DNA of 64,000 bases from Cytobacillus firmus DS1 (GCF_000565285.1 NZ_APVL01000015.1:1-64000), one strand, 5' to 3'; numbered from the stretch's first letter, positions 41,983-49,827 are shown. Notes: generated by a model from the sequence alone, not told the origin. Numbers and translations: made by a program.

Positions 41983-43737
41983 TTAATGTAATACCTTTTC
42001 ACGCTTTTTCTTAAGCTGCTTTTCATGGGCCCTTGAATGGGCGTGGTGGCGATCTTCTTCCACCTCAGAAGAGATTCCAGCCCCCTGAGGTACAGCAGAT
42101 GCCGATACCTGCTTCAAGCCAGCCTGATCTTTTTCAAAAACAAATGTTGCTCTTGTTGAAATATCCGCTCCAGGCTCTGTTACGAATGGAAGAACCCGAT
42201 AATCCGCACGCCATTGCTCTGGTGTTACCCGGCAGCGGACGTAGCCCCTATAATTATTAAAGAACTTAATATGCGGATTTTCTGCAAGCGTCTTTTCCGT
42301 ATCTGCTCTCACATCTGATCCGTTCCCTCCTGATGTGATAGAGGTTCCGACAAATTCGGCCCCAATCAGCTTTGCATTTGGATCATTATAGTCTGTTAGA
42401 ATATTGGAAGCCCAGCTTGCATGAACATCCCCAGTCAGTACAATCAGGTTTCCGATATTGTTTGAAGCAGCAAAATCAGCTAAACGCTGCCGGGCAGCAG
42501 GGTATCCATCCCATGCATCCATGCTGAACTTCGGCGAAGCACTTGTCCCAAAATTTCTCTGGGCAAAGAACACCTGCTGCGCTAGTACATTCCACTGCGC
42601 ATTGGAGCTGGCTAGATTGCTTTCAACCCATTGTTCCTGTTCGCTGCCAAGGAGCGTCCGGGCTGGATCGAGCGACTCCGGCGTTTGCGGCTTGCTGCCA
42701 TCGCCATTTGCCTGGTCATCCCGATATTGCCGGGAATCAAGCACAAGGAATGACGCCAGGCTGCCATAGCTGAACTCCCTATACAACTGCATACCATCAC
42801 CATTTGGCATGGAAGATAACCGGAGCGGCATGTGCTCATAGTATGCCTGATAAGCTGCTGCACGGCGTTTAATAAATGCTTCAGCTGACTGGCCTTTTTC
42901 CGGAATCCCTGCTGCATAGTTATTTTCCACTTCGTGGTCATCCCAAGTGACCACCCAAGGGAAAGCAGCATGAGCTTCTTTCAGGTGCTGATCAGATTTG
43001 TACTGAGCATGGCGATTCCGATAATCTTCGAGAGAGATAATTTCCGGTCCGCTGTGATGGCGGACATTTCCTGTTGGTGAAATATATTCATTTGGTCCAT
43101 ATTCATATATGTAGTCGCCAAGGTGAATGACAAAATCCAAATTTTCCTTTGCCATATGCTGATAGGCTGTAAAAAATCCATGTTCATACTGCTGACATGA
43201 AGCAAATGCAAATGATAGCCCTGATACTTTGGCACCTGCAGGCGGAAGAGTCTTTGTTTTGCCAATTGGGCTTAGTTCATTGCCGCTTTTAAAACGATAA
43301 TAATAGACAGTGTCAGGCATTAAGCCTTCTGCCTCCACATGCACAGAATGCGCCAATTCCGGCACTGCAATTTCTGTCCCGCGTTTAACAACTTTTCGGA
43401 AGTGTTCATCTGCAGCAAGTTCCCATTTGACCGGTACAGCATGCTTTGGCATCCCGCCTCCATTAAGCGGATCCGGTGCTAGCCTTGTCCATAAAACCAC
43501 ACTGTCCGAAAGAGGATCTCCTGATGCGACGCCGAGGGTAAAAGGGTATTTGCTGAACTTAGGAGCAGCATCAACCTTTAGATTACCCACCCCTAATGAT
43601 TGCGCCATAGCCAGCGCCAGCGAAAAACCGGCTATTTTCCCTGCACCAGATAGAAAGCTCCGGCGGTCAATGTCCCTCTTTAAGTTCTCTTCATTAAACT
43701 TCCTGATTAAATCATCAATCGATCTCTCATTGTTCAT
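41983..43737 (-). CDS. phoD: Alkaline phosphatase D (phosphodiesterase), Tat-exported
   Basis: A 584-residue PhoD-family enzyme. The Tat signal is DRRSFLSGAGKIAGFSLALAMAQSLGV. The N-terminal beta domain (SKYPFTLGVASGDPLSDSVVLWTRLAPDPL) is followed by the metallophosphatase domain with FAFASCQQYEHGFFTAY, VIHLGDYIYEYG, VTWDDHEVENNY, VLTGDVHASW and metal-binding residues. It cleaves phosphodiesters, possibly teichoic acids, outside the membrane. The ATG at 43737 has GAGGTG 6 bases upstream; an in-frame GTG at 43746 is part of that ribosome site. The ribosome site lies in the arm of a hairpin. Confidence 0.93.
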   Translation of the reverse strand: MNNERSIDDLIRKFNEENLKRDIDRRSFLSGAGKIAGFSLALAMAQSLGVGNLKVDAAPKFSKYPFTLGVASGDPLSDSVVLWTRLAPDPLNGGGMPKHAVPVKWELAADEHFRKVVKRGTEIAVPELAHSVHVEAEGLMPDTVYYYRFKSGNELSPIGKTKTLPPAGAKVSGLSFAFASCQQYEHGFFTAYQHMAKENLDFVIHLGDYIYEYGPNEYISPTGNVRHHSGPEIISLEDYRNRHAQYKSDQHLKEAHAAFPWVVTWDDHEVENNYAAGIPEKGQSAEAFIKRRAAAYQAYYEHMPLRLSSMPNGDGMQLYREFSYGSLASFLVLDSRQYRDDQANGDGSKPQTPESLDPARTLLGSEQEQWVESNLASSNAQWNVLAQQVFFAQRNFGTSASPKFSMDAWDGYPAARQRLADFAASNNIGNLIVLTGDVHASWASNILTDYNDPNAKLIGAEFVGTSITSGGNGSDVRADTEKTLAENPHIKFFNNYRGYVRCRVTPEQWRADYRVLPFVTEPGADISTRATFVFEKDQAGLKQVSASAVPQGAGISSEVEEDRHHAHSRAHEKQLKKKREKVLH

Positions 43738-43743
43738 TTTCTT

Positions 43744-43782
43744 CACCTCTTATCATGGATTCACAATTGATTATAAGAGGTG
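43744..43782 (-). promoter_or_regulatory. Hairpin covering the phoD ribosome-binding site
   Basis: CACCTCTTAT and ATAAGAGGTG are perfect 10-bp inverted arms 19 bases apart. On the minus-strand transcript the 3' arm contains AGAGGTG, the phoD Shine-Dalgarno sequence, so folding would block translation. It could also be a dyad operator at the DNA level. Confidence 0.5.
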
Positions 43783-44046
43783 TTTTTTAAAGTAATATGA
43801 AGACATGTAAAGGAAGAAAATAGATTCTCTGCCTATTTTATCAGGACTTTTGTAAGGATTGGTTGTTCATACAGCCTATAATCTATATTTGCGGTCAACA
43901 ATCCTTTGTATTCCCGCACCTTTTGCCCCAGATTTTTTTACAATATAAACATAGAATATTAACGAATCCTGTCAGATTCTTTTAGTTTACTAATCTTTAA
44001 ATAGTGGTTATGATGGTAGTTATAAATCTTGCAAAGGGGTGAGGGA
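43783..44046. other. Divergent intergenic region of phoD and a small membrane protein
   Basis: About 260 AT-rich bases without a gene. I looked for Pho boxes (TTAACA repeats) and saw none that were convincing. Confidence 0.4.
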
Positions 44047-44364
44047 ATGAGGACACATCAGGTAATGCCACTTTTACTGCTGTCTGTATTTTTATCCTTT
44101 CTCATTACCCAATACCCTGGTGTCCATTATAATGACATTCCGATGGACCAAAGCAAAGCGGTAACAGTTTCGGACTTTACCGAGAGCTTCCTATTAAAAG
44201 ATGATCCCAAAAAACATATCTTCAAGTTAGATCTACTCTCTTTATCCATTACAATCCTGACAGTTATCCTTTTTGTATATAGTGCTCTGCACATTGCCCG
44301 CAGGAAAAAGATATTTTATACTCCAATTTTCTACGAGGCGAATTATGTCATTCAAGCTCCTTAA
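44047..44364 (+). CDS. Small membrane protein with two helices
   Basis: 105 residues. One membrane segment at the N-terminus (VMPLLLLSVFLSFLI, possibly an uncleaved signal), an external part with YPGVHYNDIPMDQSKAVTVSDFTESFLLKDDPKKH, then a second helix (LLSLSITILTVILFVYSALHI) and a basic tail. AAAGGGGTGAGG precedes the ATG at 44047, which is preferred to an in-frame TTG at 44029. It is followed 34 bp later by a 37-aa hydrophobic ORF. Not recognised. Confidence 0.65.
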   Translation: MRTHQVMPLLLLSVFLSFLITQYPGVHYNDIPMDQSKAVTVSDFTESFLLKDDPKKHIFKLDLLSLSITILTVILFVYSALHIARRKKIFYTPIFYEANYVIQAP

Positions 44365-44398
44365 TTGTCCAACAAAACAATTAAAGGAGGAAGACATA

Positions 44399-44512
44399 AT
44401 GTGGATTAGATTTTTAATGATTGGGTTATTTTCATTAACAGCTTCCAGCCTGTTCTTTTATCAGGGTATGGAAATGTATCATGCTTTCACAGATTTCTTT
44501 AGACAAAAATGA
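44399..44512 (+). CDS. Single-helix small membrane protein (37 aa)
   Basis: From the ATG at 44399: MWIRFLMIGLFSLTASSLFF then YQGMEMYHAFTDFFRQK. It has one hydrophobic helix and a basic end. AAAGGAGG lies 8 bases upstream, and a terminator starts 9 bases after the stop. It is probably cotranscribed with the 105-aa membrane protein. Not recognised. Confidence 0.6.
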   Translation: MWIRFLMIGLFSLTASSLFFYQGMEMYHAFTDFFRQK

Positions 44513-44520
44513 GAAGCTGG

Positions 44521-44551
44521 CGCCCAGGGATTCCCTCCCGGGGCGTTTTTA
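44521..44551 (+). terminator. Terminator after the small membrane protein pair
   Basis: CGCCCAGGGA pairs with TCCCGGGGCG (one mismatch) around TTCCC and is followed by TTTTT. Confidence 0.75.
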
Positions 44552-44563
44552 TTTCATAAAAAA

Positions 44564-44590
44564 CCCGGCCTGTTTTATTTCCAGGCCGGG
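44564..44590 (-). terminator. Terminator of the second FbpB-like gene
   Basis: CCCGGCCTG/CAGGCCGGG, a perfect 9-bp stem. On the minus strand it is followed by TTTTTT. Confidence 0.8.
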
Positions 44591-44599
44591 CGTACTTTC

Positions 44600-44725
44600 T
44601 TACTGTGCTTTTGCATATTTATCGTCTATTTTTTTTTCGATCTTCTCAAGCTCACGGCGATCTTTTAAAAGTTCTTCTCTATTAACCTTTATCATTTCAA
44701 GCATTGATAATTTTTTCTTTTTCAT
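44600..44725 (-). CDS. FbpB-family small basic protein, second copy (41 aa)
   Basis: From the ATG at 44725: MKKKKLSMLEMIKVNREELL then KDRRELEKIEKKIDDKYAKAQ. It is the same length as the peptide at 40146-40271 and shares the pattern ELLxDxxxLEKIEK-x-DxKYxK, so they are paralogues. AAGGTGAG lies just upstream of the ATG. Unlike the other copy there is no riboswitch in front of it, and I see no Fur box either. It is monocistronic with its own terminator. Confidence 0.78.
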   Translation of the reverse strand: MKKKKLSMLEMIKVNREELLKDRRELEKIEKKIDDKYAKAQ

Positions 44726-44793
44726 TTCTGCTCACCTTCTTTCATGATGTTTGTAATCCTTCTGGATGCAAGATCTTCTTTTTTTAGTGCCGC

Positions 44794-45660
44794 TTAAAAA
44801 ACAATCGTCTTATTACCATGCACTATGACTTTGTCTTCCACATGCCATGCGACTGCCTGTGCGAGGACCTGCCTTTCCACATGCCTGCCGGCAATTTTGA
44901 GATCCTGTGCAGTGTGCCGGTGGTTAACCCGCTGGACATCCTGCTCAATGATCGGTCCTTCATCCAAATCATTTGTTACATAATGAGCGGTTGCCCCAAT
45001 CAGCTTGACTCCGCGGTTAAACGCCCGTGCATAAGGATTGGCTCCCACGAAGGCCGGCAGAAAGCTGTGATGGATATTGATAATCCGGTTCGGATATTTG
45101 GAAATAAAACTCGGCGAAAGAATCTGCATATATCTCGCCAGCACAATGAAATCCGCTTTTCCCTCAAGCAGCTCAACCGCCTTTTGCTCGGCTTCTGCTT
45201 TAGTATCCTGCGTAATCGGAACATGATGATATGGTATTCCAAAACCCTCCACCACTTCCCTCATGTCAGGATGATTGCTGATCACCAGAGGAATATCCAC
45301 TTCAAGCTCCTTCGATTTCCAGCGCCACAGCAGCTCGAGCAGACAGTGATCCATTTTAGAAACAAATATCGCCATCCGCTTGCGCTCGCCTTTGCCGCTC
45401 AGCCTCCACTCCATTGAGTATTCCCTGGCCATTTCAGGCAGATCCTCTTTCAGTTTTGAAAAGGACTCATCAAAATGGTTCATATCGAATTCGATCCGCA
45501 TGAAGAAGATGCCTGCCTGCGGATCGGTTGTGTGCTGGTCAAAATGGACAATATTCGCGTTATGCTCCAGCAGAAAGTTAGAGACTGTGGAGATGATGCC
45601 TGGCCTCTCTGGACAGGATATCAGCAATGTCGCCCGGTTTGCGTTAACATTTGTATTCAT
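44794..45660 (-). CDS. purU: Formyltetrahydrofolate deformylase
   Basis: 288 residues. An N-terminal ACT domain (ATLLISCPERPGIISTVSNFLLEHNANIVHFDQHT) is followed by the formyltransferase-like domain with ISNHPDMREVVEGFGIPYHHVPI, LARYMQILSPSFISKYPNRIINIHHSFLPAFVGANPYARAFNRGVKLIGATAHYV and DEGPIIEQD. It hydrolyses 10-formyl-THF to formate and THF, balancing one-carbon units when glycine or methionine are abundant. The frame is open to 45780, but GGAGG precedes the ATG at 45660. A glycine riboswitch lies upstream. Confidence 0.95.
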   Translation of the reverse strand: MNTNVNANRATLLISCPERPGIISTVSNFLLEHNANIVHFDQHTTDPQAGIFFMRIEFDMNHFDESFSKLKEDLPEMAREYSMEWRLSGKGERKRMAIFVSKMDHCLLELLWRWKSKELEVDIPLVISNHPDMREVVEGFGIPYHHVPITQDTKAEAEQKAVELLEGKADFIVLARYMQILSPSFISKYPNRIINIHHSFLPAFVGANPYARAFNRGVKLIGATAHYVTNDLDEGPIIEQDVQRVNHRHTAQDLKIAGRHVERQVLAQAVAWHVEDKVIVHGNKTIVF

Positions 45661-45693
45661 ATAGATTCCTCCAACTGCCTTGCCATCCATATA

Positions 45694-45742
45694 AAAAGGA
45701 CAGAAAAAAGGCGGCTTCTTTATCCCCCTTCTCTGTCCTTTT
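45694..45742 (-). terminator. Riboswitch-controlled terminator before purU
   Basis: AAAAGGACAG pairs perfectly with CTGTCCTTTT and on the minus strand is followed by TTTAT. It abuts the 3' end of the glycine aptamer, so aptamer folding and terminator formation can compete. Confidence 0.8.
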
Positions 45743-45905
45743 ACCTGAGAGTTTGACCCCTTTGGTGTCGCAAAGTCCATGCGCGCTCTCCAGAGATGCG
45801 TCCGACTGAGGTTCTGTCTACCTGAGAGATTGGCTTCAAGGGTATTTTTGAAGCTTGCTCCTTCGGTGGCTACTGTATGCTCTCTCCCGCAGCCGTCATT
45901 CGCTC
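45743..45905 (-). promoter_or_regulatory. Tandem glycine riboswitch upstream of purU
   Basis: On the minus strand the first aptamer has GGGAGAGAGCATACAGTAGC, CACCGAAGGAGCAAGC and AATCTCTCAGGTAGACAGAAC. The second has CTGGAGAGCGCG, GACACCAAAGGGGTC and AAACTCTCAGGTAAAAGGACAG. Both show the glycine-aptamer core (GGAGAG ... ACCGAAGG or CCAAAGG ... CUCUCAGG). Tandem aptamers with a downstream terminator are typical. Confidence 0.93.
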
Positions 45906-46022
45906 AATATTTTTGTTATTTTCAGAATAATGTATTTTTTGATTTATGTCAATCGAACTAGGTTTCTTTCACAAAATTGCCACAATTGCAGCCTGGTTTT
46001 AAAGATGATTTCCTATGGGAAA

Positions 46023-46060
46023 AAGAAAAGCTTGAAGACAAGGTCTCCAAGCTTTTCTTA
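46023..46060 (-). terminator. Terminator after the MFS gene
   Basis: AAGAAAAGCTTG-AGAC and the TCTCCAAGCTTTTCTT arm pair across AAGG. It includes the TAA stop of the MFS gene. Confidence 0.75.
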
Positions 46061-47245
46061 CACAGCAGCCTTCGGTTTTGGCTCCTTTTTTTGCCATGCA
46101 ACTGTGATAAATAACGTAACAATCAATAAGGCCAGACCAAGAACAAACGGATAGGTTATCCGTACATCATAAAGTACACCGGCAATCGTTGGCCCCAGAA
46201 CATTTCCAATGCTCATATAAGCATTATTCATTCCCATCGCAAATCCCTGTTCATTACCGGCCATCTTTGAGATTAGCGTGGTTAAAACCGGGCGCAGAAT
46301 GGAAGTTGCAAGGAAAATGATCAGCGAAATAACGAAGAAAAGTGCATAGCTGCCTGCAAACAGTGAAACTAGGAATCCTGATGCTGCAACAGCCAAAAAG
46401 ACATTCAATACCTTTCCTTCTCCGAATTTATTAACCACACGATCGACTACAAATAATTGAACAATAACACTAATGACTCCTGTCGAAGTCACCATAATGG
46501 CAATTTCCTGCGGAGTAGCAGCAAATTCATTATCAAGGTAGAGCCCAAGAACTGACTCATACGCCATTAGTCCAAAGCTCATCACCAATGTAATGACAAG
46601 CGGAATAAAATAAGGCTTCTTAACGGACATGGCCAGTTTCTTGACCATCGGTTCCTCTTCAGCCATCTCTCCCGGCACTGTCTGCAATGTGCTGCTTTCT
46701 TCGAGGAGCACGATGGAGAATAGAACAGCCACTAGAGATACAAGCGCTGAAATCAGAAATGGCATTTTCAGGCCGAAGTCAGCCAAAAACCCGCCTATCC
46801 CAGGTCCAACCACAATTCCAAGTGACATTGCAGCTGAGACAAGACCATTCCCTTTTGCACGCTGCTCCATGGTAGTAATATCAGCAATGTAAGCAAAAAT
46901 AGCTGGAATCAGCAAGGCAGCTCCAATGCCTCCAATGACACGTGAAAAGTAAAGCAGCCAAATGGAATCCACTGCATAAAAGACAAGCATGGATAATGTC
47001 AAACCAGCTAACCCGTAAATAATCATCTTTCTGCGGCCGTACTGGTCAGCCCATTTTCCCGCGATAGGAGAAAAAATCAGCTGGGCACCCGCAAAAATGG
47101 CAATCATCAGTCCTGCTGCCGTTCCTCCCTGATTAATGGATTCCAAATAAGCCGGCAAAATCGGAATGATAATACCAAAGCTTCCGATTGCAATAAACAT
47201 ATTGATCATCAAAATGATCATCTTTTTCTTTTGATCTCCTGACAA
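46058..47245 (-). CDS. MFS multidrug exporter (DHA1, NorA/TetA-like)
   Basis: A 395-residue 12-helix transporter. DHA1 motif A is GKWADQYGRRKMIIYGLAG, motif B FSRVIGGIGAALLIPAIFAYIAD, and motif C LGIVVGPGIGGFLADF in helix 5, the antiporter motif. It exports drugs with proton antiport; substrate not identifiable. The start is TTG at 47245 with AGGAGGGG 8 bases upstream, a good ribosome site. Single gene. Confidence 0.88.
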   Translation of the reverse strand: MSGDQKKKMIILMINMFIAIGSFGIIIPILPAYLESINQGGTAAGLMIAIFAGAQLIFSPIAGKWADQYGRRKMIIYGLAGLTLSMLVFYAVDSIWLLYFSRVIGGIGAALLIPAIFAYIADITTMEQRAKGNGLVSAAMSLGIVVGPGIGGFLADFGLKMPFLISALVSLVAVLFSIVLLEESSTLQTVPGEMAEEEPMVKKLAMSVKKPYFIPLVITLVMSFGLMAYESVLGLYLDNEFAATPQEIAIMVTSTGVISVIVQLFVVDRVVNKFGEGKVLNVFLAVAASGFLVSLFAGSYALFFVISLIIFLATSILRPVLTTLISKMAGNEQGFAMGMNNAYMSIGNVLGPTIAGVLYDVRITYPFVLGLALLIVTLFITVAWQKKEPKPKAAV

Positions 47246-47335
47246 AACGGATACCCCTCCTTCTATATGTGAAAAATTTACATTATTTTTTTCGGCACGC
47301 TAAATAGCTTATAATGAGACATGCTGCTTTGTCAA

Positions 47336-47376
47336 AGGAAAAAAAGAGAAGCCCCAGCAAAGCTGAAGCCTCTTGC
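47336..47376 (-). terminator. Terminator after the secreted helical protein
   Basis: On the minus strand AAGAGGCTTCAGC and GCTGGGGCTTCTCTT pair with one bulge, followed by TTTTT. Confidence 0.75.
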
Positions 47377-47378
47377 AA

Positions 47379-48017
47379 TCACCCTTTGAATTTGTTCGGG
47401 AATTGCTTCACAACCGCATCAGAAATGGCATCTGCCATCATAATAATATGCGACACTCCCTCATCAATCGAAACAATTCTTGCTTCCCAATCCTTAACAA
47501 GACTTGCTGTCAGATCATTTGTTACTAATTCCAAATGCTTATAAAGCAGTTTTTTCACATCTTCATCTTTCAGACTTGGATTGGCTCCGCTTAGAAAAGC
47601 AGCGATATCATCGGCATTGCGATACCATTTTTTGTTCAGCTGGTTCACCTTTGCACCCTGTCCGCTCTTTGCTGCCTCCACAATATCACCAGCAATGACA
47701 ATATGCTCTTTAAGCAGTTCTGTCAGCTTTGCTCCTGCAGCTTCTCCGTAATATGGCTTAATGGAATTCCCTATGTCCTCCTGATTTTTAAGCAGGCGCG
47801 CCAATTCCTGCTTCTGATCCTCCGCCCCGGCAGTTGTGGCACTTGTAATATAGTTGCTTGTCCATAATATATGGTCGATCCATAGTCTGCGGAATTCGTT
47901 GTCAAACTTAACCTCTGACTGGGTAAGACACGGTTTTTGTGCAGCTGCACTGCCCGGAGCTGCCAGCATATTCAGCGGCATGAGCAGCATTATTCCTATG
48001 ATCAGTAATTTCTTCAT
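47379..48017 (-). CDS. Secreted alpha-helical protein of unknown function
   Basis: 212 residues with a cleavable signal peptide (KKLLIIGIMLLMPLNMLAAPGSAAA, likely cleavage after AAA). The mature part is about 185 residues, nearly all helix: FDNEFRRLWIDHILWTSNYITSATTAGAEDQKQELARLLKNQEDIGNSI, LTELLKEHIVIAGDIVEAAK and LLYKHLELVTNDLTASLVKDWEARIVSIDEGVSHIIMMADAISDAVVKQFP. A ferritin-like or four-helix bundle fold is possible: several H/E/D positions fall on helices. Similar Bacillus proteins are sometimes labelled glycosyltransferase, which the sequence does not support. Confidence 0.65.
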   Translation of the reverse strand: MKKLLIIGIMLLMPLNMLAAPGSAAAQKPCLTQSEVKFDNEFRRLWIDHILWTSNYITSATTAGAEDQKQELARLLKNQEDIGNSIKPYYGEAAGAKLTELLKEHIVIAGDIVEAAKSGQGAKVNQLNKKWYRNADDIAAFLSGANPSLKDEDVKKLLYKHLELVTNDLTASLVKDWEARIVSIDEGVSHIIMMADAISDAVVKQFPNKFKG

Positions 48018-48091
48018 ATCCTTTTCTCCTTCCTAATTGAAAAAGTTTCCTTCTTATTTTGATTATCCTAAGATTTTTCATTCCCAAAAAA

Positions 48092-48122
48092 TAAAGCTCG
48101 AGGCTAATGCCCCAAGCTTTTT
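48092..48122 (-). terminator. Terminator after the aspartokinase
   Basis: On the minus strand AAAAAGCTTGGGGC and GCCTCGAGCTTT pair imperfectly around ATTA and are followed by ATTTTTT. Palindrome copy 6 lies between it and the aspartokinase gene. Confidence 0.6.
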
Positions 48123-48141
48123 CAATCAAACGTTTGATTGA
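48122..48141. repeat. Palindrome copy 6 (perfect)
   Basis: Exact copy, 45 bases after the aspartokinase stop and directly before its terminator, so it is probably transcribed in the 3' UTR. Confidence 0.92.
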
Positions 48142-48185
48142 TTGCATATATAGCCTATTTACTTTGGCTCTTTTCGCATAAATGA

Positions 48186-49550
48186 TCACACTACTGCCAC
48201 CGCAGCAAAAAACTCATTATAAAGCGCCAGTACCGCACGTACCTCATCCGCTGCCTGTACGCCAAACATCATGCTCACTTCAGAGGAGCCCTGATTGATC
48301 ATTTCCATATTGACTTTCGCTTTAGCGAGGGCTTTGGAGGCACGGGCCATTGTTCCAATGTTCTGGCGCATCCCTTCTCCAACCACCATAATAAGTGAAA
48401 GGCTATGCTGGATTTTCACTTCATCTGCATGAAGTTCATGCTGTATGCGGTTCAGAATTTCTTCCTCCACCCCATCAGTAAATTGGTTTTCCCTCAGGAT
48501 AATGGAAATATCATCAATTCCTGAGGGTGTATGCTCATAGCTGAGGCCATTCTCTTCCAAAATGGTCAGCAGCCTCCTCCCAAAGCCGACTTCCCTGTTC
48601 ATTAAGTATTTGCCGACATAGATGCTGCAGAATCCCTGGTCACTGGCAATCCCGATCACAGGTCCATTCGTGTTATCCCGCTCGTTCACAATCCTGGTGC
48701 CGGGAGCAGACGGATTATTCGTATTTTTTATTTGTACAGGAATTCCGGACCGAAATGCCGGTACAAGCGCTTCATCATGCAGGACAGTAAAGCCTGCATA
48801 GGAAAGCTCACGCATTTCCCGGTATGTCAGCTCTTTGATTTCCTTAGGGCTTTCTACAATAAAGGGATTTACCGAATAGACCGCATCCACATCTGTAAAA
48901 TTTTCATATAAATCCGCCTTGGCTGCACCGGCCAAGATGGAGCCTGTCACATCCGATCCGCTTCTTGAAAATGTGAAGACCTGGCCATCCCTGCTATATC
49001 CAAAGAAACCCGGAAAGATGATGATCCCGTCCTGCTCCCTTAATGCAAGCAGCTTGTCATATGCTTCAGGAAGCACCTGAGCGTTGCCGGGCTCCGGACT
49101 GACAAGTAATCCCGCTTCCTTCGGGCTCACATATCTTGCTTCTATTCCCTGCTGCTGAAAATAGGCTGCTACAAGCTTAGCGTTGTTATCTTCACCGCTC
49201 GCTTTGATCAAATCCATAAAAACTTCAGGATTATGCGTATCACTGGAAAGCCTCGTAAAAAGATCCTCCCTGATGATATCTTTAATTTCCGGACCAAGCT
49301 CTAATTCATCAGCGATTTGGCCATACCGATCCAATACAGCTTTAGCCAAATCATCTGCTGCTTCCCCCTGAATCCGTTTCTCTGCACATGCGATTAATAA
49401 ATCAGTAACCTTGTCATCCTCTGAAAATCGCTTTCCAGGAGCCGAGACAACAACGATCTTTCGCTCTGGATCAGCATTTACAATATTGAATACCTTCTCG
49501 ATTTGCTTTCCGGATGCTAAAGAAGATCCTCCGAACTTCACCACTTTCAT
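48186..49550 (-). CDS. yclM: Aspartate kinase (YclM/ThrD-like, class III)
   Basis: A 454-residue monofunctional aspartokinase, the size of B. subtilis YclM. The kinase core has VVKFGGSSLASGKQIEKV, VVVSAPGKRFSEDDKVTDLL, VFTFSRSGSDVTGSILAGA and ENFTDVDAVYSVNP. Two ACT domains follow (SIYVGKYLMNREVGFGRRLLTIL and SLIMVVGEGMRQNIGTMARASKALAKAKVNMEMINQGSSEVSMMFGV). It phosphorylates aspartate, the first step to lysine, threonine and methionine. The ATG at 49550 is preferred to an in-frame TTG at 49565 that is within the GGGAG ribosome site. No amino-acid leader is obvious. Confidence 0.93.
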   Translation of the reverse strand: MKVVKFGGSSLASGKQIEKVFNIVNADPERKIVVVSAPGKRFSEDDKVTDLLIACAEKRIQGEAADDLAKAVLDRYGQIADELELGPEIKDIIREDLFTRLSSDTHNPEVFMDLIKASGEDNNAKLVAAYFQQQGIEARYVSPKEAGLLVSPEPGNAQVLPEAYDKLLALREQDGIIIFPGFFGYSRDGQVFTFSRSGSDVTGSILAGAAKADLYENFTDVDAVYSVNPFIVESPKEIKELTYREMRELSYAGFTVLHDEALVPAFRSGIPVQIKNTNNPSAPGTRIVNERDNTNGPVIGIASDQGFCSIYVGKYLMNREVGFGRRLLTILEENGLSYEHTPSGIDDISIILRENQFTDGVEEEILNRIQHELHADEVKIQHSLSLIMVVGEGMRQNIGTMARASKALAKAKVNMEMINQGSSEVSMMFGVQAADEVRAVLALYNEFFAAVAVV

Positions 49551-49565
49551 CCTGACATCTCCCAA

Positions 49566-49801
49566 TCTCTGAAAATTTAATCTTTATTTTACTCTTATCC
49601 TCACAGAAATCAAGAGAAAATTCCACCATACAAATACAAATGTTCATCATAAAAACACACAAAGATATCTAGGTATAGTTTTAATACGTGTTTTCTATGA
49701 ATATACCGTTAAATAATATTATTTTAAGAAAATAAAAGAAAACGCTTACAAAGACTATTTATTTTTTGGATTAAATAAAGCAAAAAATGATCAAATTAGT
49801 G
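49566..49801. other. Divergent intergenic region of aspartokinase and rsbY-like genes
   Basis: About 240 AT-rich bases without a gene. The plus-strand promoter is the sigma-B-type pair starting at 49802. Confidence 0.5.
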
Positions 49802-49827
49802 GTTTTTACTCTCCCGCAATAGGGTAT
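49802..49827 (+). promoter_or_regulatory. Sigma-B-type promoter of the rsbY-like gene
   Basis: GTTTTT (49802-49807), 14-base spacer, GGGTAT (49822-49827). The -10 is a perfect sigma-B hexamer and the -35 differs at two positions from GTTTAA. It is 59 bases upstream of the start codon. Confidence 0.7.

Noticed and set aside
44481-44747. 88-codon plus-strand open frame
   Set aside because: It runs antisense through the FbpB-like gene and two terminators, and its sequence is low-complexity Ser/Phe.
46000-46030. Possible sigma-B promoter (GTTTTA ... GGGAAA, plus strand)
   Set aside because: No plus-strand gene follows it; the next gene on both sides is on the minus strand.
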